Positions 28,201 to 36,255 of a DNA stretch of 64,000 bases are shown here, piece by piece; position 1 is the first letter of the stretch; each line of letters starts with the position of its first letter. The DNA is taken from assembly GCF_017744695.1 (NCBI RefSeq), contig NZ_JAGIAS010000002.1, positions 806,001-870,000 of the forward strand, in the 5' to 3' direction. The notes beneath the pieces were generated by a model. That model was not told the origin of the DNA. It ran no database searches and worked only from the letters and a program-made list of their open reading frames with translations. The stretch is from Dyadobacter sp. GTDB taxonomy: Bacteria > Bacteroidota > Bacteroidia > Cytophagales > Spirosomataceae. Both the position numbers and the translations under genes were made by a program.

Positions 28201-28564
28201 GCTTCAAGCCTGCCGCATTGGTGGTATACCAGGCCGGGGCATCTGCATAGGCGTTGGCCTGAAAAGCACCATTACCGGTGGTAACGTAGGGCAGATACTG
28301 TTTGACAACGCGGCCCGCCGCATCGTATTCCAGTGGCTCCACAAAGTCGTGACCGGAAGGGCTCTGGCCGACGGAGACAGTTTGAATGGGGCGCCCGAGG
28401 CCGTCGAAATACCGGACTTGGGTTGTGACCTTGCTGACGTCGTCGGGATTGGCCCCTGATTGCTTGTTGGCGCGCTTGATAATGTAGTTGCGGCTGTTGG
28501 TCTGCTGCGCACAAATTGGGGAACCCCAAAGGCACAGCAATAGGACGATTCGTAAAAAACGCAT
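25286..28564 (-). CDS. RHS-repeat polymorphic toxin
   Basis: A 1092-residue secreted RHS protein. It has a signal peptide (MRFLRIVLLLCLWGSPICAQ), a DUF6443-like N-terminal region (VSKVTTQVRYFDGLGRPIQT), many YD/RHS repeats (for example YDYDERGRMVVKRVPGGGGT and YTFDHADRLLG), and the RHS core end (LVRRFYDPTIGRFMQVDP). The variable tip of about 190 residues follows: a Gly/Ala-rich linker, then DLRVETHKLSPSVGG and QRHLNATVTNASGNTVKMKH with conserved His and Arg, possibly a small nuclease. The repeats are known to form a shell around the toxin. A candidate immunity gene overlaps the stop. It lacks a T9SS sorting domain. Confidence 0.9.
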   Translation of the reverse strand: MRFLRIVLLLCLWGSPICAQQTNSRNYIIKRANKQSGANPDDVSKVTTQVRYFDGLGRPIQTVSVGQSPSGHDFVEPLEYDAAGRVVKQYLPYVTTGNGAFQANAYADAPAWYTTNAAGLKPTDLARPYLQTVFETAPASRIGSQRAPGNNSANSVKKYKVNGANQINRYDYDPAGNTVIQNAQYAAGTLTYVNFTDEQGNVTNEFTDMLGQMVCRQVIAGGGTTLSTYYVYDDLGLLRAVLQPNYQDVASLTDHAFAYDYDERGRMVVKRVPGGGGTEMVYDQYNRLAMSRDANQLARGVWGFVKYDALDRPIAAGEIASAATRQTWAANVDLNTQHHEDRANGTVQGYSLDKTAPKNATVDNLLTITFYDDYGFSKAAYHAYDGYLIPSYNANVKGQVTGGRIRMLPGNGNAGGFLTHANYYDAEYRPIQTVRDLYDLGSGAYERTATAYKYDLAPVAAHEEYVQVLGANQAYVLSRTYTFDHADRLLGVLESVATPQSTKEAYLASYRYNALGSLENKWFYNVKGNKYIIRTDHTYNIRGWLTDASSVYKKTTAGPEFSVFGYGLAYANGASYTNGNISQMQWRNQDEASFTKGLNFTYDGANRLTGSSGIGGYTDTESNITYDKSGNLKTLTRAGSVADNLTYAYTGNRLTSVTDASGSNFGVKNGLSTYLHDNNGNITSDGNRGAVITYNQLNLPKTITVGGKTLTYDYDASGVKHKYFSDTLTIKYAGAFEYRLVGVNNIPYRAALSEGQAVFKNGIPFFEFYLKDHLGNVRVLFDTTGKIKQRTDYYPFGLGIARDVPVQTQAVRNGVNRYTFLNRERQAETGYIDLVRRFYDPTIGRFMQVDPVTETQEHLSLYQYGWNNPILRSDPNGDMPDCCGEWGTVVGQFAKGVGEAVVRNVRAVTVDLPQTLSGLARTSTLAGKVEAAVGVAMLYEQTQSDWNSGDVGTRANIAGNVVGEVGIAVVGSKGLGNLGKAGVVSDIAKVGEVGEIGKISPNVQNILNTISDFKQAGGEVKVNPLKPGQELNMTFQSTDASKLDLRVETHKLSPSVGGNGVTPQRHLNATVTNASGNTVKMKHINGGHKILE

Positions 28565-28595
28565 GGATTAGCTATGGTTAAAGTGGTGAATAGTG

Positions 28596-31500
28596 TTATT
28601 GCTTCACGATACGGTGGGTGCTGACACTGCCATCGGTATAGGTGACCTGAACGATATGCAGACCGTGCGCGAGCTGGGATATGTCTATGTCTGGCTTCCA
28701 CGCAGATTGAAGGATTTTCCTGCCTGTAACATCAAAAACTTGGATGTGTTCGATTTTTTCAGGGTGCCTGGTCTGAATCATGAGCCGATCGCGGACAGTG
28801 TAAGGATTGGGGTAAAGCACTACTTTATCACCCTCCTCAAACACGACACTCTGTAAGCGACTGTACGCAAAAGTGCCGTCAAGATCGACCATCTTAAGTC
28901 GATAGAGGTTTTCGCCCTTTAATGGTGAGTGGTCTATAAATGCATAGGACCGCTGCTCGCTACTTTCCGTGTGGCTCCGCACGGAGCCAATGCTTTGCCA
29001 TTTCCGCCCGTCTGCGCTACGTTCGATATCAAAGCGGTCACTATTGGATTCAGAGGTAGTAAGCCATGTTAAAAGGGATACATTTTCTTGTCGTTTGGCA
29101 GTAAATTCAACAAGGGTTACAGGTAATGCGTCTTCCGCAATCAGCTCCAGACCGGCTGCGGCTACACTGCCTGTTGGCGCCAATGCAGCACAGTCGACAA
29201 CCTGACCGGCATAGTTATAGCAATAAGTGATGCGGACGGGGCCGCCTGCATTGCCTGAGTGGACCCTTTTAAGCCTGTTGAAATCATCATACTCATTAAA
29301 TTCAACCTTTCCGTTCGGGTCCTGAATGCTTTCGACACCGACCAATGGTTTGTAATTGTATGTAGTGGTTTGGGCAACGGGCGTGCCGTCGGCCAGGGTG
29401 GATGTTTTCAGCTGATCGGTTTTCCCTATATCGGCCGTCCCATAGTATTCCAGTTTGGTGACAGGGCCATTTTGTTTTTTGTAGGTAAGCAAATTCCCTC
29501 TCGGATCATACGACAGGAACTCGATGTCGGTATTAAATGACACGGCATTCCCGATCTTGGTCTCCACCTTTTTGGGAAGGTACGCCCCCGAAAAGACATC
29601 GTAGGTAATGGCAGTGGTTTTGATCGGTGACGGTGCTGCTTCGGTCCCGGTGTAGTTGAACACCTCGCGCACCGGGCCGATCATGTTTTTGTTGACCATC
29701 GCCGTACTGGCAGCATCGCCGAATTGAGGCGGGTACTTGTACCAGGTCTTGATGGCACTACCCTTGCTGGTAGCCTGCCCCGCTACGTACAGCTGTCCAT
29801 TAGGCCAGTACGTGTAAGTAGAAACCCTCGGGGTGATTGCCAGGGCATTATCCTGGTCGTAGGAGTAATTTATTATTTCCGTAGGCAGGAATTTCCGGCA
29901 ATCGATCAGATAGGCAGTGCCCTCAAACACGGTGTTGGCAGTGTTGCAGAGGTAAGTGACCTGGGTTTTCACAGATCTGGCTGTGTAATTGCTTATGTCC
30001 CCAACCAGATTAAAAGACCGGGTAGTTTTGGAAGCAATGTTCCCGTTTTGGAAGAACTGCTCCTGCGATAACTGCTTTCCCCGCATAAAAGCCTTGCTGT
30101 TATAGGGCTGATAAGGCGTCGAACTCGGTTGCAAAAAACCGGACGGAGCTTCATCGCGATAGCCATTGTCGAAGTTGGAAAATTGGTGAACCGTCCATCC
30201 TTCCGTGGAAGACCGCTCGACGACCTGCGAATAGCCGATGTGCGAACCCATGGAGTTTTCTGATACGGGCAAGACCGATTGGGTAGAGAAAATTTCCTCC
30301 TCCACTGTAATCCCCGGATCGTCGGGTAAAGGTTTGTAATCAGGCCAGTAGTATTGCGCTTTCCCACCCAAAACCCCGCTGGACAGCGCAGTAGCGGAAG
30401 TATCCGGGCTTGCCGGGTTGAAGTTGGCCAGGTAATAATACTTCTTGGTAACCGCAGGAATTGTAAGGCCAGGATCGTAGGATTGGATTTCTTTAATGCG
30501 CAGGCCCCCAGCCAATTGGTTCGACGCAAAAGGATCTTCCCCTTCCCAGCGTTTCACTTTCACCTCTTTGGAATACTTATGTGCTTCGAAACGAAACTTG
30601 GTAACACCGCCTGTGGGATATTTGATTTGTGTGAGGGAGCCTGCGCGGTACAGGTTTTCGTTGGGGTCAGGAATACGGTAAGTATTGCCGTATGTCCCCA
30701 TTGAATTGTAATCGTTAGCGACGTTGATCAGCTTGCCGTTGTTGAAGCCCCAATGGTCGGTATGGGATTTACAATAAGCAGGAAGGGTATATCCGTTTGT
30801 AAAATAGGTAAATTCATAGGCAGGGAGCTTGTTTGCGTTATATCCGGATTTCTCCTGGATTTTTTGCAGCATCAATCTTTCGGTCGCAATGTTGTTGTAG
30901 GTGAATTCAAATTCCTTGACCGTTGCGCCTGCTCCGTTTTGGACCTGGATTTTATCCAGTTTACGCCATTTCAGTTTCGCCAGCAGCTGTGTCAGCGTAG
31001 GGGATCCACATCCACCCGGATAATTATTGGGGATCGGGTAATAACAATCATAGAGGAAAGTCAGAAAATCGAGCCGCAAATAACCATCCTGGATTTTTTT
31101 GTTCTCATAGGTGGTAAAAATGTCATTCGTGTAGCGTAGCTCCGTGCTTTCACTGGACAAAAACTTCACCTTGAAATTGTCCGAACTGATTTCAGTGAGA
31201 TAAATCGGCGAGATCAGTTTGCCGCTGTAAGGACCGTATTGTGTGATAAGGGACGACCAATTGGCGCAACTAAACCAATTACCGCCATTAATCCTGGACA
31301 TTTTGTTGTAGACCGAAAAGTACATCTGGTTTACGAAGGCCCCCCTCTCATAGGTAAAGTTGACAGTCTGCCCGGTCGGCCGCAGGATGGATTTTAGGTA
31401 CCAGGCATTGCAAACCCATCCATCCCTGCCCTGATCGAAGAAATCGATACTGTACTCCATGCAGGACATGTCGCTGCCGCCGAAAATATATTTCGTGCCA

Positions 31501-32300
31501 AATTCATCGGTAATAGTAAAGCCCTGAAAGTGCTCCATGTAATGACCTATCGGTAGCCATGGGTTACCATCTTTGATACTGGCCGGAGGTACGAATGGTG
31601 TATAAAGGTGGATGTTTTGGGTTGTTATCCGCTCTACTTTTATCGGGCGATCGCACTGAACTTTCCAGAGCCCGTCGCTACCAAAATAAAACTTACCAGA
31701 CAGGCCGGGGAGGTTGAAGCTATATTCATCGGGCTCCGTGTCAACAAATGAGCCCATTTGCGACCCTTGCTGTGTTGAGATCGTAAGAGCCGTTTTCCTG
31801 ATAGTGTCAGGAAGAGCCCAATTATTGCCGCCGTTTACGATATACGTGAAATTATAGCCTAGTTGTTCGAGCGTCATACCGGGGATATTGAATTCGTCAG
31901 GCCCGTCTTTGACCGTCCGGATGATGGAGTAATGGGTCGACAACCCGAAGTTCAGCCCTGTCCAGCCAGGGTGCACATCCGGACGTACCCCGGCCGCATC
32001 GTAATGCAGCATTATCGGGATTTGAACTTCTCCGCTGGAAACTGTGTGGAGGTCTATATTGATCTCGGGTTTACCCGTAAACGGCGAAACTGCTATTTCG
32101 CCATAAGCGCCCAACGTCGCCGCGTTGGGGCTTTGGATTGTTTTGGGCGGCTGAGGGATATTAGGTTCCTGCGCTATCAGTGAAGACATCTGCGAACCGA
32201 TTATTTTGGCGCTATCCACAGTTGTCGGCTTGATTTGTGCGTGGGCAAGCAATGTGATGATTACGAATGGCAAAGCCAGGATTATACGGAGGTGTTTCAT
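28596..32300 (-). CDS. RHS-like partner protein with T9SS sorting domain
   Basis: A 1234-residue exported protein. The ATG at 32300 begins a signal peptide (MKHLRIILALPFVIITLLAHA). The N-terminal part (GAYGEIAVSPFTGKPEINID; GWTGLNFGLSTHYSI) and the middle resemble the shell-forming partner of RHS/Tc toxins, with YD-type repeats near 1000-1080 (EFNEYDDFNRLKRVHSGNAG). The C-terminal 200 residues carry a fibronectin-like segment (WLTTSESNSDRFDIERSADG) and a type A T9SS sorting domain (VVLYPNPYTVRDRLMI), similar to the surface protein at 17885-22033. The RHS toxin gene follows after 31 bp, so they form one operon. It may carry the toxin to the cell surface. Confidence 0.88.
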   Translation of the reverse strand: MKHLRIILALPFVIITLLAHAQIKPTTVDSAKIIGSQMSSLIAQEPNIPQPPKTIQSPNAATLGAYGEIAVSPFTGKPEINIDLHTVSSGEVQIPIMLHYDAAGVRPDVHPGWTGLNFGLSTHYSIIRTVKDGPDEFNIPGMTLEQLGYNFTYIVNGGNNWALPDTIRKTALTISTQQGSQMGSFVDTEPDEYSFNLPGLSGKFYFGSDGLWKVQCDRPIKVERITTQNIHLYTPFVPPASIKDGNPWLPIGHYMEHFQGFTITDEFGTKYIFGGSDMSCMEYSIDFFDQGRDGWVCNAWYLKSILRPTGQTVNFTYERGAFVNQMYFSVYNKMSRINGGNWFSCANWSSLITQYGPYSGKLISPIYLTEISSDNFKVKFLSSESTELRYTNDIFTTYENKKIQDGYLRLDFLTFLYDCYYPIPNNYPGGCGSPTLTQLLAKLKWRKLDKIQVQNGAGATVKEFEFTYNNIATERLMLQKIQEKSGYNANKLPAYEFTYFTNGYTLPAYCKSHTDHWGFNNGKLINVANDYNSMGTYGNTYRIPDPNENLYRAGSLTQIKYPTGGVTKFRFEAHKYSKEVKVKRWEGEDPFASNQLAGGLRIKEIQSYDPGLTIPAVTKKYYYLANFNPASPDTSATALSSGVLGGKAQYYWPDYKPLPDDPGITVEEEIFSTQSVLPVSENSMGSHIGYSQVVERSSTEGWTVHQFSNFDNGYRDEAPSGFLQPSSTPYQPYNSKAFMRGKQLSQEQFFQNGNIASKTTRSFNLVGDISNYTARSVKTQVTYLCNTANTVFEGTAYLIDCRKFLPTEIINYSYDQDNALAITPRVSTYTYWPNGQLYVAGQATSKGSAIKTWYKYPPQFGDAASTAMVNKNMIGPVREVFNYTGTEAAPSPIKTTAITYDVFSGAYLPKKVETKIGNAVSFNTDIEFLSYDPRGNLLTYKKQNGPVTKLEYYGTADIGKTDQLKTSTLADGTPVAQTTTYNYKPLVGVESIQDPNGKVEFNEYDDFNRLKRVHSGNAGGPVRITYCYNYAGQVVDCAALAPTGSVAAAGLELIAEDALPVTLVEFTAKRQENVSLLTWLTTSESNSDRFDIERSADGRKWQSIGSVRSHTESSEQRSYAFIDHSPLKGENLYRLKMVDLDGTFAYSRLQSVVFEEGDKVVLYPNPYTVRDRLMIQTRHPEKIEHIQVFDVTGRKILQSAWKPDIDISQLAHGLHIVQVTYTDGSVSTHRIVKQ

Positions 32301-32782
32301 CGGGTAGTATGTGAAGGGTTGAACAATAAGATACATTACCGGCAAAGCCTTGTTTGCCGGGTCATTGCAATCGAAAAGTGAATGAAGGCCTGTGACCGGG
32401 CTTTATATACCAGGCATCAGTATGTCGACTCTCATTGCTTACTGTAACTATGTGAAAATTTGAAATTCCGGAGAACGGCAATTACGCCGGACCTCCCGGA
32501 CCAGATAGTTGAGTATTTGAGGAACATTGGGACAGGTAAACAACCGGCGGAGCAAAGCCCTTGTATTTACCCGTATGTAGAACGATGAGTTGTAAATGAA
32601 TGAATTTCTTACCGCTGACTGGGCAAGTAGTTGAATCGGTTCCTTATCGGTTTTGTAACTTCATTGACGTTAACGCGCCGGCAAGCTAAAAATAATTTTC
32701 AGGATACAAATGCTGTTTTTTAGCTATTTATTGATGGATAACTTTTTCAGTATGAGATGTAAGTTTTATATACCTAACGGAT
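32301..32782. other. Intergenic region without a gene
   Basis: About 480 bp between two minus-strand genes. No ORF or recognisable RNA gene is seen. It must hold the promoter of the RHS operon, but no convincing TTG/TAnnTTTG pair was located, nor a clear terminator for the upstream FG-GAP gene. Confidence 0.6.
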
Positions 32783-34360
32783 CTATTTTTTCACAACGAT
32801 TGATTTAGAACTACTGAATGAATGGTCGGAAGCAGGTTTGCCCTCGTTTTGCAACACTATAAAAGGCAGATACACATTCCAGTCCGCCTTCACTTCATCC
32901 TGGTTCAGGAATCCCCTTGAGTAATTACCCAGCACGATATCCGGATCGCCATCGCCGTCCCAATCTTTTACATCCATGCAAATCCAGCGGCCATACCGGG
33001 CGACAGGAGGAGAAAAAGGCTGAAATTTCAAGGCGGATTTGGAAGACTCATTGCGGAAATACAGGAATTTTTCCCGCGGATTATCAACGAGGTCGGCGAA
33101 GAATGCGATCGACGCCAGATCGAGGTCGCCATCGCCGTCGAAATCCGCTGCTACCGCTTTCGTCGCACCATTGACCGGGTAAAACCAGCTTTTTTCAAAC
33201 TGAAAATTCCCCTTATTCAAAAAAATATACACACCGTGGTAGGGTTTCAGAATGCGGGAATAATCGCTGTTATCGCCAGATGTGTAGAGAATATCCAGCT
33301 GGCCGTCAGCGTTGAAATCGGCGAGCTGAAAGCTGGATGAGCCGTAGACCGGCGGAAAGCGTAACAGTTCTTTTTCGACAAATCCCCCTTTTTGATTATT
33401 GGTAAAAAGCCAGATACCCTCCTGCGCGTGCGCGAACAACGCGATGATATCGGGCCACCCATCGCCATTGAAATCGCGGGCGACCGATTGCGTTGCGCCT
33501 GCCATTTCCCGAACGGCCACCTTTTCAAACTTTCCATCCTGCATTTGCCGGAACACGTACAGCCCGCCCTGGTTATGCCCAAATGCGGACACCACGTAAT
33601 CGGTTTTCCCGTCCCGGTTGAAATCCGCGGCAGAAGTATGCAGCGGCCTGCGCAAACCGGTGATAAAAGGCACCGGCTCCACTGCCCCGGATGTTCCCAC
33701 CCGGTGGAGCTCTCCACGCGTTACGTCATACGCACGCATTTCCCCCACCGCCGTCACTACCGGGTGCTGTCCGGCAAACAGCATATGCATGGCCGGCGAG
33801 TTCAGCGAGGTTTTTGTTTTCTTGCTGAAATCATGATTCCAGCGCACTAATGCAGGCACTTCGGAACTACTGGTATAGATCGCCTGGCCCGCGCTGTCGA
33901 TAGCGACCATTGTGGTGGTGGCAAGGCGGGATGTGTCGTCCGCGGGCTTCTTAAGTGTGAAACCGGCCCATTCCTCACGCACGGGCATGGGCGTGGCAGG
34001 CGGCCTGTCCAGATGCGCAGGCGCGAGGGAATCGTAATAGGCGACAATCTTCATCCAGTCGGTAATGGGCATGGCTGAGCTCTCGCTGGCAAAATACTGG
34101 TTCCGCTGCCACACTTCGATCCCGAAATATTGCGCCATCACCGGCAGCACCCGGTTTTTCCAGGTATCCTTATCAAGCAATGCAGGATCCACCGGCAAAT
34201 GGCACGTACCGCAATGCTTTATTGCGGCATCCCGGCCCTCGGCCAGTTCCCCCGTCAGTCCGGCATCGCCCGACCCGCCGGATGTGCCGCAGGCTTGTAT
34301 GCACACTGCCGCGATAAAAACTCCGGCCGGTAATACGGGGAGCCACTTAGATAGTTTCAT
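32783..34360 (-). CDS. Lipoprotein with c-type haem motif and FG-GAP repeats
   Basis: A 525-residue lipoprotein. The ATG at 34360 gives a signal ending in IQACG, a plausible lipobox; an upstream TTG is rejected. One c-type haem motif (CGTCH within IKHCGTCHLP) lies near residue 50. The rest is a beta-propeller of FG-GAP/VCBS repeats with calcium-binding-like loops: DFNRDGKTD, DFNGDGWPD, DFNADGQLD, DFDGDGDLD, DWDGDGDPD. It is downstream of susD, after a terminator, so it may be partly separate from the SusCD transcript. Similar proteins are frequent in SusCD loci of Cytophagales; the electron-transfer role of the haem is unproven. Confidence 0.85.
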   Translation of the reverse strand: MKLSKWLPVLPAGVFIAAVCIQACGTSGGSGDAGLTGELAEGRDAAIKHCGTCHLPVDPALLDKDTWKNRVLPVMAQYFGIEVWQRNQYFASESSAMPITDWMKIVAYYDSLAPAHLDRPPATPMPVREEWAGFTLKKPADDTSRLATTTMVAIDSAGQAIYTSSSEVPALVRWNHDFSKKTKTSLNSPAMHMLFAGQHPVVTAVGEMRAYDVTRGELHRVGTSGAVEPVPFITGLRRPLHTSAADFNRDGKTDYVVSAFGHNQGGLYVFRQMQDGKFEKVAVREMAGATQSVARDFNGDGWPDIIALFAHAQEGIWLFTNNQKGGFVEKELLRFPPVYGSSSFQLADFNADGQLDILYTSGDNSDYSRILKPYHGVYIFLNKGNFQFEKSWFYPVNGATKAVAADFDGDGDLDLASIAFFADLVDNPREKFLYFRNESSKSALKFQPFSPPVARYGRWICMDVKDWDGDGDPDIVLGNYSRGFLNQDEVKADWNVYLPFIVLQNEGKPASDHSFSSSKSIVVKK

Positions 34361-34389
34361 AAATCCGATCAATAATCCTCCTATTATAA

Positions 34390-34420
34390 ACAAAAAGGGG
34401 CAGTTATAAACTGCCCCTTT
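34390..34420 (-). terminator. Rho-independent terminator after susD
   Basis: Stem AAAGGGGCAGTT/AACTGCCCCTTT followed on the minus strand by a T-run (TTTTTGTTT). It lies between the SusD stop (34453) and the start of the haem/FG-GAP lipoprotein gene, so it should cut or attenuate read-through. Confidence 0.88.
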
Positions 34421-34452
34421 GCCGAAGGTCAACTCCGTTTGGTATTAGCTTG

Positions 34453-36231
34453 TTATTGATAGCCAGGATTTTGCTTCAATGACGATACCCCATTTTTGGT
34501 GCTAAGGTCAATCTGACGTTGCGGGATCGGGAAGTACTCGTTCACATTTTTCAGGAACTTACCGCCTCTCACGTCCGGCGTAACTTTGCCTTCGAATGCG
34601 ATGTAGGCATTCAAAGTCTGTTCCGCAATGCCCCAGCGCGACAAGTCGAAGAACCGGTGACCTTCCATAGCGAGTTCAAGCTTGCGCTCGAAATAAATGG
34701 CCGCCAATGCGCCTTCTTTTCCTTTGGCAGCAAATGCACCGGCAGGATACTGCGAAATTTTGTAGTTCGCGGCTGGTGTTTTCGTAAATCCGCCCATTGG
34801 TTTAGTAGGATCAGCATAGGTGTACACCCAGCTTTCAGGCTTCGCTGCACGTGCGCGCACGCGGTTCACATATTCCTGCGCCTTCGCGAGGTTGTTTTGC
34901 TGTGCTTCCGCTTCGGCAGCCATCAGCAGTACGTCCGCGAAACGGATCACCTGAATGTTGATTGCGGTACCAGGTGCCCATGAATGCTGATCCGAATATT
35001 TGTCCTGCGTTGCCTGCCAGTAAATATTCTTCTTCGGCGAATAAGGGCCTGCATAGCTCTGATCGCGGATCCACGACTGCCCCGGGTGGTTACCCCAATC
35101 AAGGAACGGGATACCACGACGGCCCACTGTCCAGTCGATACGCGGGTCGAGTGCCGTGGTAGCGTCCGGCGTAAATGCCGCGTCGGATTTGATACCCATG
35201 TCGTTCTTCAGAGTAGTCGCGTTGTAGCCGTCCACTTTGGGCAGGCCATTGGCGTCGGTCTGGAACGAGTTGGCAAGATCCAGGCTAGGCTGGTAAAAAC
35301 CGCAGCAACGGAATGGCGAGTTGTACGGGAAGTTCAGCATACCACCTGTGTTGGCGTTATCGATGGTGTTGGTACCGTCGTTAGCAGCCATCTGGATCGC
35401 AAAAACCGATTCGGCGAGGTTCTTTTGTGCCGCATCGAAGTTATCCTGGTATTTGGGCAACAGGTCATATTTCAGGCCATTGCTCGTAACACCCTGGGCG
35501 ATAACCTGGTCAAAAATGGTCTTTGCTTCCGCGTATTTCTTCTCGTACAGGAAAGTTTTTGCCAGGTAAGCGGCAGCCGCCCATTTGTTCACACGGCCCA
35601 CTTCGGCTTGCGTAGCAGGAAGGTTGTCCATCGCGAACTTGAAATCCGCTTCGATGTTCGGCCAGATATCGGCATCATTTTTTACCGCTGCCGGGTCCGG
35701 CGTTTTTTCATCCACCCAGGGCACCATATTGAACATCTTCTTCAATTCAGAATAGTAATGTCCGCGCAGGAAGCGAGCCTGAGCCGTGTAGTCTGTTTTT
35801 TCGGCGTCGGTAATGCCCGACGTTACCAGCGGGATGAATTTCAACACGGTATTGGCGCGGTTGATACCTTCATAGGCAGCCCGCCATTTACTATTGAAAA
35901 ACCCGTTGCTGGGCCCTGCACTATAAATCATAATGGAGTTGATACCCGGCTGGTCGGCGCCGTCGCTTCCCTTTTTGGCATCTCCGCCGGCAATACTGCC
36001 GTAAATCCAGTTGTCGGCTGCGGCATCCCAGGCGCTGGCAGCTCCAACGCCGTTGCCGTCGAGGGCTGCATAAGCACCGATCAGCAAGCTCTGCACGCCG
36101 GCTTTGGTACTCAGCTGGGCGTCGCTCAATGATCCTAATGCAGGTTTATCAAGAAAACTCTCCTGGCACGAATACGAAATAAGACCGAACATCGCAACCA
36201 GCGCTATTTTTGAAAATCTCAATGTCTTCAT
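34453..36231 (-). CDS. SusD/RagB family nutrient-binding lipoprotein
   Basis: A 592-residue surface lipoprotein that binds a nutrient, generally a glycan or peptide, and hands it to the SusC channel. Signal and lipobox: MKTLRFSKIALVAMFGLISY then SCQESFLDKP. Family hallmarks are AYAALDGNGVG, NRANTVLKFIP, ARFLRGHYYSELKKMFNMVPWVDE and the C-terminal FERKLELAMEGHRFFDLSRWG, NEYFPIPQRQID, NPGYQ. It is 24 bp after susC and shares its transcript. No glycoside hydrolase gene is nearby, so the substrate cannot be named. Confidence 0.96.
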   Translation of the reverse strand: MKTLRFSKIALVAMFGLISYSCQESFLDKPALGSLSDAQLSTKAGVQSLLIGAYAALDGNGVGAASAWDAAADNWIYGSIAGGDAKKGSDGADQPGINSIMIYSAGPSNGFFNSKWRAAYEGINRANTVLKFIPLVTSGITDAEKTDYTAQARFLRGHYYSELKKMFNMVPWVDEKTPDPAAVKNDADIWPNIEADFKFAMDNLPATQAEVGRVNKWAAAAYLAKTFLYEKKYAEAKTIFDQVIAQGVTSNGLKYDLLPKYQDNFDAAQKNLAESVFAIQMAANDGTNTIDNANTGGMLNFPYNSPFRCCGFYQPSLDLANSFQTDANGLPKVDGYNATTLKNDMGIKSDAAFTPDATTALDPRIDWTVGRRGIPFLDWGNHPGQSWIRDQSYAGPYSPKKNIYWQATQDKYSDQHSWAPGTAINIQVIRFADVLLMAAEAEAQQNNLAKAQEYVNRVRARAAKPESWVYTYADPTKPMGGFTKTPAANYKISQYPAGAFAAKGKEGALAAIYFERKLELAMEGHRFFDLSRWGIAEQTLNAYIAFEGKVTPDVRGGKFLKNVNEYFPIPQRQIDLSTKNGVSSLKQNPGYQ

Positions 36232-36255
36232 CTCTTTCTGTTTTTTTACAGTGAA

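Noticed and set aside
34984..36132. 382-codon ORF on the plus strand
   Set aside because: Antisense to susD; no signal, domain or upstream signals.
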